In this document: piece after piece, positions 7,965 through 14,147 of the stretch
How positions within the stretch are numbered: position 1 is the stretch's first letter
Layout of the letters: each line of letters opens with the position of its first letter
Source: Deinococcus cellulosilyticus NBRC 106333 = KACC 11606
GTDB lineage: Bacteria; Deinococcota; Deinococci; Deinococcales; Deinococcaceae
DNA: 19,524 nt
Direction: 5' to 3'
NCBI RefSeq assembly: GCF_007990775.1
Contig: NZ_BJXB01000054.1
Location: 1-19,524 of the forward strand
Position numbers and translations under genes: made by a program
The notes under the pieces: model-generated
Told to the model about the DNA's origin: nothing
The model's database searches: none
What the model saw: the letters and a program-made list of their open reading frames with translations, nothing else

Positions 7965-8051
7965 CATACGGGTTTTATGCGCTGAGAGCCTCGAGAAAGG
8001 AAAGGTTTCGGGGTCAGGATCAGAATGACCTGAGTTGAAATGGAGGGGCAT

Positions 8052-8080
8052 TGTGGACGGTTTTAGGCCCACACTTTTTT
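8052..8080 (+). terminator. possible weak terminator
   Basis: TGTGG (8052-8056) pairs with CCACA (8069-8073) around a 12-nt loop, and C plus six T follow. The stem is short, so this is a weak candidate for ending transcription from the sbcC side. Confidence 0.3.
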
Positions 8081-8256
8081 CTCATTTTTGTTTTCTGGAT
8101 TTTATGTAGGGATTAATTCATTGAATCAAAGTCTGTGCCATCAAACCCTTCAGAAGAGAGATGCAACCAAACCATGTGGCAAAGGTAACAGATGCCCCGC
8201 ACCCCTAAGGGATCCTCCTCTGGTCACCCTGAGCACCCTCCCCTCATACTGCTGAA

Positions 8257-8532
8257 GTGTTACACTTGCAAATCCACATTTTTGGCGATACCCTCATCCT
8301 GCCAGTGCTCAGAACCCAAGGTCACCTTTTCGTGCAGGCCAGTCAGCGGGAAAGGGACATGCTGCGAGATGCACTCGAAATTCAGGAACCCGTGATCATC
8401 GAAGGGGTGCCCAGCAGGATCACCTCCATCAACCACTGGGGAGAAGAACTGGGCATTCTGTTCAAACCGCTTTGTCTTCTTGTGGAACAGACAGGCCAAA
8501 AGGGGCAGGATCCAGAGGCGGGTGCAGGCTGA
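8257..8532 (+). CDS. small protein of unknown function
   Basis: This 91-aa ORF starts with GTG after an in-frame stop at 8230-8232. I do not recognise the family. The sequence looks protein-like: alternating hydrophobic strands (LHLQIHIFGDTLILPVL, GHLFVQASQRERDML) and an acidic middle, with a Gly-rich tail. No transmembrane segment or signal peptide is clear. No strong Shine-Dalgarno is seen, and a TTG three codons downstream is an alternative start. The stop codon lies inside a strong hairpin that may end the transcript. The overlapping minus-strand ORF (8260-8499) is read as its shadow. It stands alone, downstream of the gene-poor stretch. Confidence 0.45.
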   Translation: MLHLQIHIFGDTLILPVLRTQGHLFVQASQRERDMLRDALEIQEPVIIEGVPSRITSINHWGEELGILFKPLCLLVEQTGQKGQDPEAGAG

Positions 8533-8558
8533 TGAAAGTCGGGTGTCATCAGCCTGCA
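8523..8558. terminator. 13-bp perfect hairpin at the end of the small gene
   Basis: TGCAGGCTGATGA (8523-8535) and TCATCAGCCTGCA (8546-8558) are exact complements around a 10-nt loop. The stem contains the TGA stop of the upstream ORF. There is no T-run after it, so it is a terminator-like or mRNA-stabilising hairpin rather than a canonical intrinsic terminator. Confidence 0.45.
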
Positions 8559-8660
8559 GTCGGCACCTGCAACAGACTGTAGTCAGGAAGGGGCTGTTGC
8601 TTCAACAACATCAGAATTTTTCAGGGTGACAGGTGAATGCCCATCGATGATGAAAACCAA

Positions 8661-8693
8661 GCCATGTAATGACATATTATGTCATTACATGGC
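8661..8693. repeat. 33-bp perfect palindrome, left copy
   Basis: Arms of 16 bp around a single central T at 8677, without mismatch. The inner 29 bp (8663-8691) are identical to the core of the copy at 9374-9410. Each arm holds ATGTAATGACAT, itself an ATGT-N4-ACAT dyad. The TAA stop of the minus-strand gene between the two copies lies in the right arm. Confidence 0.9.
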
Positions 8694-9365
8694 AGATCCA
8701 TGAAAACTGTACCTCAGAATCTTGATCAGCAGCGGTTTGGTGTCCTTTCGGGTGGCTCTGGGGAGGTGCTCGAACACTTTGCCTTCAAGACCCCTCACCA
8801 CCACCGCTCCCACTTTCACCCCGTTGCGATTGCCTCCCCCCACAATCCGGGCGTACAACCTGAACTTCCTCCCGGTGGACACCCGAACTGTCACGGGCTT
8901 TCTGGCATGGTAAACCAGCTCAGGAAAGTATTTGCCGTCTGAGACTTTCCCAGCAAGCCTCAAAGTCAAATAAGGGCAGTCCAGCTCCTGCAGTTCGTTC
9001 AGGCGGGACTCGGTGTAAGTGTCTTTTTTTCCTTCATCCACCGGCATCAGAGGCAGCGTGCCTTCCCCATGCAGCACCCGGGGTTTGTAGGCTTCCATGA
9101 CCCGCACGGTGGCGTTCTCCCAGGTTTCATTGAAGAACGTGGGGAACCACCGGGTGGTGATTTGACGCTCCTCGTATTCTGCAGCCAGCTCGATGGATTC
9201 CTGCAGGTACTGGTGGAACAGCACCTCGTCTGAGACCACAGCCACAAAACGAGGGTAAGGCAACCGGAAGTCCTCAGGGTCGTGGTGATCCAGGTCATGC
9301 CGCCAAACCGCTTTTCTCCTCAGGGCTTCTTGCAAATCAAACAGGGCTTGCAGGGGATGGGCCAT
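8685..9365 (-). CDS. unknown 226-aa protein bounded by palindromes
   Basis: I do not recognise this family. The N-terminal half is charged and helical (LFDLQEALRRKAVWRHDLDH, then FHQYLQESIELAAEYEERQI). The C-terminal half is strand-rich and basic, with a Gly/Asn/Lys stretch (ARIVGGGNRNGVKVGAVVVRG) and a Lys/Arg tail, so nucleic-acid contact is possible but not shown. There are no membrane segments and no catalytic motif I can name. The ATG at 9365 lies 5 nt after an extended -10 (TGCGATAAT), which suggests a leaderless message; no Shine-Dalgarno is present. The upstream palindrome overlaps this promoter and the downstream palindrome contains the stop codon. This suggests tight control or a small cassette carrying its own end structures. 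Confidence 0.7.
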   Translation of the reverse strand: MAHPLQALFDLQEALRRKAVWRHDLDHHDPEDFRLPYPRFVAVVSDEVLFHQYLQESIELAAEYEERQITTRWFPTFFNETWENATVRVMEAYKPRVLHGEGTLPLMPVDEGKKDTYTESRLNELQELDCPYLTLRLAGKVSDGKYFPELVYHARKPVTVRVSTGRKFRLYARIVGGGNRNGVKVGAVVVRGLEGKVFEHLPRATRKDTKPLLIKILRYSFHGSAM

Positions 9366-9370
9366 ACATA

Positions 9371-9379
9371 ATTATCGCA
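9371..9379 (-). promoter_or_regulatory. extended -10 of the palindrome-flanked gene
   Basis: On the minus strand this reads TGC-GATAAT and ends 5 nt before the ATG at 9365, again a leaderless arrangement. It overlaps the end of the 37-bp palindrome, so a protein bound to the palindrome would block it. Confidence 0.5.
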
Positions 9380-9410
9380 TGTAATGACATATTATGTCAT
9401 TACATGCGAT
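9374..9410. repeat. 37-bp perfect palindrome, right copy
   Basis: Arms of 18 bp around a central T at 9392, no mismatch. The 29-bp core (9378-9406) equals that of the copy at 8661-8693. The outer bases differ between copies (ATCG/CGAT here, GC/GC there), yet both sets keep the symmetry. It lies between two divergent genes and overlaps the promoter of the left one. Confidence 0.9.
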
Positions 9411-9435
9411 TGCTTAGAACGGATTTTCATCGATC

Positions 9436-9464
9436 TGGACAGATAAAAACCTTTGCCTTATTAT
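9436..9464 (+). promoter_or_regulatory. sigma-70-type promoter of the 87-aa gene
   Basis: TGGACA (9436-9441) and TATTAT (9459-9464) are spaced by exactly 17 bp. The predicted start near 9471 leaves a leader just long enough for the strong ribosome site AGAGGAGG. Confidence 0.55.
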
Positions 9465-9484
9465 TCAGAAGAGGAGGTCACCCC

Positions 9485-9745
9485 ATGGTCAAGGTCCGGG
9501 TTCACGGCACCCCCGCGCAGGTGGAAAGGTACATGGAGGCGATGCGGCTGATGCATGAAGCGGTGATGCAACTGCACGCAGGCATCCCTCTGGAAGAGGT
9601 CATCAATGTGCTGGCTGACATCAAACACCCGTACCTGATTGTCTCGGAATCCGGGGACTACAAAGACCAGCAGTCGGGCCGAAACCCGCGCTTCAGCTCA
9701 CAGGTGCGCAGGTACCTGGAAGTGGAAGAAGGACCGAAGGTTTGA
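9485..9745 (+). CDS. small DUF3970-like protein
   Basis: This 86-aa soluble protein starts at the ATG at 9485, six bases after a very strong ribosome site (AAGAGGAGG). The longer frame to 9404 runs back into the palindrome and is unlikely. The layout is a strand (MVKVRVHGTPAQVERYM), a helical middle, a second strand (YLIVSESGDYKDQ) and a third (SSQVRRYLEVEEG). This matches the small one-domain DUF3970/YvzF-type proteins (strand with xGT, then a Ser-x-x-Tyr, then RxYLxV), although here a helical insert of about 30 residues separates the first two elements. The function of that group is not known. It is divergent from the palindrome-flanked gene and shares the control region with it. The family name is tentative. 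Confidence 0.72.
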   Translation: MVKVRVHGTPAQVERYMEAMRLMHEAVMQLHAGIPLEEVINVLADIKHPYLIVSESGDYKDQQSGRNPRFSSQVRRYLEVEEGPKV

Positions 9746-9981
9746 CCTTTTGTAGGCCTGCGTCTGGAAGATGCTATCGGAACAACAATGAGATTTGTGA
9801 CTGGACCACACCCATCTCCAACTTTCTTGAGGAAAAGGTTCAGCTGGAATAACGACAGGAAGTCTTGGAAGCACTGGACCCAGACCGATCATTGAAATGG
9901 GAAGGACTTCTCCTCTGCCGGAGTCAGGCACACGCAGCCCGGAGGACACCCCAGTTCACCCTTCAACCCCCTGGAAGTGGG

Positions 9982-10650
9982 TCAGTTGTTGTAGAAACTG
10001 GTGAATTGCCCAGGGTTGTAATGCACACTGGTGGTCAGCAGGCCTTTCTTGCCCATGCTTTCCTGGTAGTACACCATGTTGAATCCTTTTTTAAGGTTCA
10101 CACTGAAGGTGAAACCATTGGGGAATGCTGGGTAGGTGTTCACGATTTTGACGTAGGTGATGTCCTGGGTGGCATACACCACCTCGTTGTACTTGATGGT
10201 GCCTGCTTTTCGGTGCACTTCACCTTGCACGAGGTTCAGGTGCGCAACGTTGGTGTCGTACTGCAAAATGTGCACTGGAATGTCTTCCGGGCTGCCATAG
10301 TAGGCTTTGAAGCCGTATGCCTGGTTGGTGTCAGCGTTGATTTTGTTGGCCAGGATGGTGAGGGTGAAGGTACCGTCGGTGTTCACTTTGGTTTTGTCTG
10401 CAAAATCCCCAAGTGGAGCCATGTACCAGTACTGACGGACTTCAATACCATTCTGGTGGTACTGGGGGTCAATTTTGCTTTTGAGGGTGATGTTGTCCAG
10501 GCCCAGGAAGTTCTCTTTGGGGTTTTGCACATCAATCACCGGGAATTCTTCGATGGGTGCAGGATTGGGGGTGCTTCGACCCGTGGTTTGACAACAGGTC
10601 AGCAACAAGGGAAACAGCAGCATGGAAGCTGTGATTTGAGTGGTGTTCAT
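9982..10650 (-). CDS. predicted lipoprotein of unknown function
   Basis: This 222-aa protein begins with a hydrophobic stretch (ITASMLLFPLLLTCCQ) that ends in a lipobox-like LLTC, followed by a Gly/Ser/Pro-rich linker. It is therefore probably exported and lipid-anchored. The n-region lacks Lys or Arg, which is odd for a signal peptide. The mature part is strand-rich and Tyr/Asn-rich (for example YNEVVYATQDITYVKIVN), typical of a beta-sandwich, but I do not recognise the family. I chose the ATG at 10650 because GAGGT lies 7 nt upstream. The same frame is open further upstream (to 10773), but that extension would bury the signal peptide. Confidence 0.7.
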   Translation of the reverse strand: MNTTQITASMLLFPLLLTCCQTTGRSTPNPAPIEEFPVIDVQNPKENFLGLDNITLKSKIDPQYHQNGIEVRQYWYMAPLGDFADKTKVNTDGTFTLTILANKINADTNQAYGFKAYYGSPEDIPVHILQYDTNVAHLNLVQGEVHRKAGTIKYNEVVYATQDITYVKIVNTYPAFPNGFTFSVNLKKGFNMVYYQESMGKKGLLTTSVHYNPGQFTSFYNN

Positions 10651-10889
10651 GGCATAGACCTCATTCATTCGTGAAATGAGAAGACCCTCCCAGTGGGTCA
10701 TTGATTGGACAGAGAGCAGCGATGGAAACAAAAACACTGAGGTTGCTGTGGTAGACGCTGTTCTGCTGACCATGGCTGGTGTTGCTGGTCATCTGTCCAG
10801 ACTTCAGTGTCAAGCTCCAGAACAGCTTCTGTGTCAAACCGCTCCTGTTTGCTGTTGATTGTATGGACCCAGCCTTTCGCATGGAGAGG

Positions 10890-11108
10890 TCATTTCAGGA
10901 AACTCACGGCAGCCCGGATGCGCTTGTGGACTTCTGCTCGCTCTTCAGGGGACATCGGTTCAAAATCGGGATTCTCCCGGGGCAAGGCTGACAACCTGGC
11001 CAGTTCAGCGTGCAAATCAAAAGGAGCGGGTGCCCTCAGGCGCACATTTGGGTTTGCTGGAAGCGGGTGCAGGTGCGGGAGGAGGGCCAGGGATTTGTGT
11101 CTGGTCAT
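10890..11108 (-). CDS. small unknown protein (72 aa)
   Basis: This 72-aa ORF begins at an ATG with a strong, well-spaced ribosome site (AAAGAGGTGA, 4 nt before the ATG), the main reason to accept it. The N-terminal half is Pro/Leu-rich and probably disordered. The C-terminal half is an acidic-basic helix (MSPEERAEVHKRIRAAVSFL). No domain is recognised. It lies upstream of the lipoprotein gene on the same strand, separated from it by about 240 bp in which I see no gene. It is divergent from the secreted WD40/PEGA gene. Confidence 0.6.
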   Translation of the reverse strand: MTRHKSLALLPHLHPLPANPNVRLRAPAPFDLHAELARLSALPRENPDFEPMSPEERAEVHKRIRAAVSFLK

Positions 11109-11310
11109 CAGGTCACCTCTTTGATGCCGGGTGTTTCAGGATTTGGGGTCAGGGTGCACCTTTGTGGACCTTATGGGTGGTCTGGTCTTCTTGGGTTTTG
11201 TGGGAGTTCAGAGTCTTCTGAAGGACGCAGGGTCATGAGGCCATTCAAGGTGTTTTGGTGCTGGGCAGGGAAAATGGAGTGTCCTGATTCGTTGTGTCCT
11301 CCGAGTCATC

Positions 11311-11345
11311 CGTATAATAATACGAAATTAAATGTCGTATTATTA
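11311..11345. promoter_or_regulatory. nested inverted repeats and TATAAT box before the WD40/PEGA gene
   Basis: TAATAATACGA (11315-11325) and TCGTATTATTA (11335-11345) form a perfect 11-bp inverted repeat with a 9-bp spacer. Within it, CGTAT (11311-11315) and ATACG (11320-11324) make a smaller dyad, so three CGTAT half sites are present. A perfect TATAAT (11313-11318) lies in the left part; the -35 side is poor. This looks like a repressor operator over a promoter. Confidence 0.55.
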
Positions 11346-11378
11346 ATGAAGTGTGAACGATTCACAAAGGAGAAATGC

Positions 11379-12932
11379 ATGCGAACTGTTTCAAAATTGC
11401 TGGCCCTCACCCTCATTTCGACCGTTGCCCACGCCCAGACCCCACCCCTCAGCACCCAGGTGACCTTCCCCAGCGACTTCATCCAGACGCTCACCTTCAG
11501 TCCGGATGGGCGCACCCTTGCCCTGGGGGGCAAGTCGGCTTACCTGTGGGATTTGCAGGACAAACCCAGCCCAGTTCTCAACCTGAACAGTTCCGTGGGT
11601 CACGTGGGTTTTCAACCCGATGGCCGTGCTTTGCTGGTGTTGCAGAAAACAGGTGAACTTCACCGTTTGGATCTGGACACCAGCAAGGACTTGCTGCTCA
11701 ACACCTGCTGCAGCACCAAAGGGGCACAATACACCCCGGACAACCGCTACCTGCTCAGCTTCTATGATAGGGCTGCTCACCTCACGGACCGGAAGACCCA
11801 GCAGGACACCGTCCTCGCCCAGAAAAGCCATTCCACCACTGCGGTGTGGGCGGTCAGTCCGGATGGCGGGCACATTGCCTACCTGAATTCGGAGGGCAAG
11901 GTGTGGTTGCAGCCCTTGCTGGACGGTTCAAAGGGACAGCTTTTCACCCAGATCCCAGCAGATGTGAGCTCTCTGACATTCAGTCCGGATGGTTTGCACC
12001 TCAGTGTGGGAACGGTGAAGGGCACCTGGGACATTCCCCTCTCCACCCTGCAACCCAGACTGGTGCACCCTGCCCTGGCGGTGAAACTTGCGTACCACCC
12101 GTCCGGGAAGGTGCTGGCGGTGATGAACACCTGGCGGGTTCACTTCCTGGACACCAGCACAGACAAAGAACTGGGAGCGCTCGGCATTTTCGACTCTGCC
12201 CTCAACAACCTGGCATTCTCCCCAGATGGTCGCTGGCTGGCCCTCGCTCCTGCCAGTCATGAGCTGAACATCTATGACACCTCCAGCTGGGGTGTGTGGG
12301 ACAGCCGTTTCATGCCAGATCTGAATGTGAAGGATGCCAGCGTGTTTGTGAACGGCACGTACCGCCCTGCTGAGGCAGATGGCGGTTACCCGGTGTTCTC
12401 AGACGTTCCTGTGAACCTGCGTTTCACCAGTGCCAACATGCAGGACTTCACTGGCACCTTCACCTTCAAAGCAGGCCAGAGCCGGGTTCTGAGTGCGGAC
12501 CTCAAACCCCTCAAAGGCAGCCTGATGATCACCACCGTTCCCAGAGGTGCACTGGTGTCGATCAATGGAGAAGAAAAAGGCAAGAGCCCCCTCAAATCCA
12601 GTGTGAATGCCGGTGAGGTGGAGTACACCGTGACCCTCGAGGATCACCTTCCAGTGACTGCAAAAGTGCAGGTGAATGGGAATGCCACCACAGAGCTGAA
12701 TGTGAAACTCACCGAGTTGCCTGGACTCAAAATCACCAGCAAACCCAGAGGGGCGCAGGTGTACATCGGGGAAGCTCTGGTGTGTGAGGCCACGCCTTGT
12801 GTCGTCAGGAACCTCACCCCGGGGCGGGAGGACGTCACCTTGAAACTCGAAGGCTACCAGGACTGGCACGGGAAACCTGTGGTGCCGGAAGTCGGAAAAG
12901 GTGAATTGAGTGTGGATTTGAAGAGGCAATAA
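11379..12932 (+). CDS. secreted WD40-type propeller protein with two PEGA domains
   Basis: This 517-aa protein carries a Sec signal peptide (MRTVSKLLALTLISTVAHA, cleavage before Gln20). Seven propeller repeats follow, each marked by a Ser-Pro-Asp-Gly-like turn near residues 41, 80, 120, 160, 202, 241 and 281, which is enough for one complete seven-bladed propeller. The C-terminus has two PEGA domains (about 380-446 and 448-516, each with a PRGAxVxI core). PEGA domains are usually linked to cell-surface proteins. The role is probably envelope-associated protein binding; no enzyme motif is seen. The ATG at 11379 has AAGGAG at good distance; the long upstream extension of the frame is rejected because it would hide the signal peptide. 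A nested inverted repeat lies in front and an intrinsic terminator behind, so it is a single-gene unit. Confidence 0.88.
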   Translation: MRTVSKLLALTLISTVAHAQTPPLSTQVTFPSDFIQTLTFSPDGRTLALGGKSAYLWDLQDKPSPVLNLNSSVGHVGFQPDGRALLVLQKTGELHRLDLDTSKDLLLNTCCSTKGAQYTPDNRYLLSFYDRAAHLTDRKTQQDTVLAQKSHSTTAVWAVSPDGGHIAYLNSEGKVWLQPLLDGSKGQLFTQIPADVSSLTFSPDGLHLSVGTVKGTWDIPLSTLQPRLVHPALAVKLAYHPSGKVLAVMNTWRVHFLDTSTDKELGALGIFDSALNNLAFSPDGRWLALAPASHELNIYDTSSWGVWDSRFMPDLNVKDASVFVNGTYRPAEADGGYPVFSDVPVNLRFTSANMQDFTGTFTFKAGQSRVLSADLKPLKGSLMITTVPRGALVSINGEEKGKSPLKSSVNAGEVEYTVTLEDHLPVTAKVQVNGNATTELNVKLTELPGLKITSKPRGAQVYIGEALVCEATPCVVRNLTPGREDVTLKLEGYQDWHGKPVVPEVGKGELSVDLKRQ

Positions 12933-12946
12933 AAGGTCATTTTTGT

Positions 12947-12978
12947 GCATCTGGTTCACTCTGGACCAGGTGCTTTTT
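12947..12978 (+). terminator. intrinsic terminator of the WD40/PEGA gene
   Basis: GCATCTGGT (12947-12955) pairs fully, with one G-U, with ACCAGGTGC (12965-12973) around a 9-nt loop, followed at once by TTTTT. It starts 14 nt after the stop codon. Confidence 0.75.
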
Positions 12979-13035
12979 CATTGGGTGGGCGTAGAAAATC
13001 ACAGAAAATGACTGAGGCAGGTGGATCTTGGCTTT

Positions 13036-13074
13036 CCAAGGCAGATCGGGGTGGCGATTTCCCCCGATGCTTGG
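13036..13074 (-). terminator. hairpin downstream of the MerR-type gene
   Basis: CCAAG plus ATCGGGG pair with CCCCGAT plus CTTGG across a short bulge, giving a long GC-rich hairpin just past the MerR stop codon on the minus strand. There is no T-run, so its terminator activity is uncertain. Confidence 0.4.
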
Positions 13075-13082
13075 AGGGCTTG

Positions 13083-13418
13083 TTAGGGTTGGGTTCTTTC
13101 GAGCTGCTCGATCAGAGAAGCGACTTTGCGCTGTGCAGCACGGATGTCTTTGATGCCCCTGTAGAGCCTTAGATCCTGTTGTTTGAGCAAGGTCAGTTTG
13201 TCTGTGGTGCTGGCTTGGAGGTACTTTTTGATGTCCTGCAACTTGAATCTGGCGGCTTTGAGTTCCTTGATGGTGTACAAAACCACCAGCGATTCAGGAG
13301 GGTAATGCTGTTGGATGGGGTCCCCGATCCTTTCAACGTTGAGCAATTTGAGTTTGGTGAAGTGCCGGATGGCATGCCGGGTGAAGCCTGAGGCTTCAAC
13401 GAGGTCTTTGACTCTCAA
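13083..13418 (-). CDS. MerR-family transcription regulator
   Basis: This 111-aa protein begins with a MerR-type winged helix-turn-helix: MRVKDLVEASGFTRHAIRHF, then a wing with IGDPIQQHYPPESL and the helix LVVLYTIKELKAARFKLQDI. A C-terminal antiparallel coiled-coil helix for dimerisation (about 80-108) follows. There is no effector-binding domain and no Cys cluster, so it resembles the small MerR regulators that sense no metal. The start is a TTG at 13418 with AAAGGA upstream. On the same strand an 8-codon ORF with an excellent ribosome site precedes it, and an extended -10 precedes that. It is divergent from the XRE regulator at 13595, and the two may control each other. Confidence 0.8.
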   Translation of the reverse strand: MRVKDLVEASGFTRHAIRHFTKLKLLNVERIGDPIQQHYPPESLVVLYTIKELKAARFKLQDIKKYLQASTTDKLTLLKQQDLRLYRGIKDIRAAQRKVASLIEQLERTQP

Positions 13419-13492
13419 GGTGTTCCTTTCTGTGTCTGTGGTTCTTGTGGAGAATATTGTCCAGTGCTGCTAATCATGGGATGGAGGGTTCT

Positions 13493-13519
13493 TCAGGGAA
13501 GATCGTCTGGCACGTTCAT
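13493..13519 (-). CDS. 8-codon leader ORF upstream of the MerR gene
   Basis: On the minus strand AAAGGAGG (about 4 nt before an ATG) is followed by only eight codons (MNVPDDLP) and a TGA. The ribosome site is better than that of the MerR gene itself, which starts 74 nt further on. It may be a leader peptide, or the stump of a decayed gene. Confidence 0.4.
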   Translation of the reverse strand: MNVPDDLP

Positions 13520-13545
13520 CAGTCCTCCTTTCTCGAGCCGCAGGT

Positions 13546-13554
13546 ATTGTAGCA
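13546..13554 (-). promoter_or_regulatory. extended -10 upstream of the leader ORF and MerR gene
   Basis: On the minus strand this is TGC-TACAAT within TATGCTACAAT, the same 11 bases as in the CBASS promoter at 2667-2677. It precedes the AAAGGAGG ribosome site of the leader ORF by about 20 nt. On the other strand it lies about 45 bp before the XRE gene. Confidence 0.45.
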
Positions 13555-13594
13555 TAATGCATCCTTTAAGGACGTTTTTGTTTTCTGCATCCTG

Positions 13595-13924
13595 TTGAAT
13601 GATGCATGGGTGTTTGATGAACTCTTCTTGACGGTGCTTCACCAGCGGATCCGTGAAGCACGGAGGGCCACATCTCTCACCCAGCAACAAGTGGCAGACG
13701 AACTGCATCTGACCTTGCGCCACTATCAACGCCTGGAACGCTCCTCAGCCAAACGCATCACCGATCCTTCCATCGGGCTGTTGTATCGCCTGGCCAGAAT
13801 TCTGAAGGTGGAGCTTTGCCACCTGGTTCGGGAACCCACACAGTTGGAACTCCAGAACATCGAAAAAAACTTCAATAAACCAGGCCGACCCCACAAAAGA
13901 AAAAAAACAAGTGTTCAAACTTGA
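13595..13924 (+). CDS. XRE-family regulator
   Basis: This protein of up to 109 aa has a clear XRE helix-turn-helix: LHQRIREARRATSLTQQQVADEL, then LTLRHYQRLERSS, and ITDPSIGLLYRLARILKVEL. A very basic tail follows (NKPGRPHKRKKTSVQT) that may add DNA contact. No second domain is present, so it is a simple repressor-type protein. The start is uncertain: TTG at 13595 is used here, and GTG at 13610 is about as good, as neither has a Shine-Dalgarno. A TCCTTTAAGGA dyad lies just upstream (about 13561-13573). It is divergent from the MerR regulator. A link to the Fic gene downstream is possible but about 220 bp of non-coding sequence separates them. Confidence 0.75.
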   Translation: MNDAWVFDELFLTVLHQRIREARRATSLTQQQVADELHLTLRHYQRLERSSAKRITDPSIGLLYRLARILKVELCHLVREPTQLELQNIEKNFNKPGRPHKRKKTSVQT

Positions 13925-13936
13925 AAAACTTGTTTT
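13904..13936 (+). terminator. possible terminator after the XRE gene
   Basis: AAAACAAGT (13904-13912) and ACTTGTTTT (13928-13936) are exact complements around a 15-nt loop. The T-run is part of the stem, and the hairpin starts inside the last codons of the XRE gene. AT-rich and of moderate strength. Confidence 0.4.
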
Positions 13937-14147
13937 GCGTGTAAAGGCGCAAACTACCCTGAGGGATGCGGATCCGATCGCCCAGAGCCTTTAAGGGTTT
14001 AAACCTCTGTTCATGCAACAGGACCAGTACGTCCCAACTTGATCCCTTTGACAGGGGTCAGATTCCTCACCCTCTGATGCCATACCGTCAAATCTTCTGG
14101 ATCAGCAACTTGCAAGCCAACCCCCAGAACTGCAAGCCGGGAATCCG

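Larger units (their letters stand above)
7751..8256. other. gene-poor region after sbcC
   Basis: About 500 bp without a convincing gene. It holds a 40-codon GTG ORF (7768-7890) whose AGAGGA lies too close to the start to be persuasive, a perfect 12-bp hairpin (7937-7964) and a weak hairpin followed by six T (8052-8080). The other open frames are short shadows. Confidence 0.5.

Noticed and set aside
8661..9410. Repeated palindromes as a CRISPR remnant
   Set aside because: The two repeats are about 700 bp apart with a gene between them, far beyond spacer length, and no cas gene is nearby.
9865..10674. 269-aa plus-strand ORF
   Set aside because: It is the antisense of the predicted lipoprotein, Val/Phe/His-rich in the way of reverse frames, with no ribosome site; the minus-strand frame has a signal peptide and GAGGT before its ATG.
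11010..11378. N-terminal extension of the WD40/PEGA frame
   Set aside because: It would place the signal peptide internally, crosses the promoter/operator, and the ATG at 11379 has the ribosome site.
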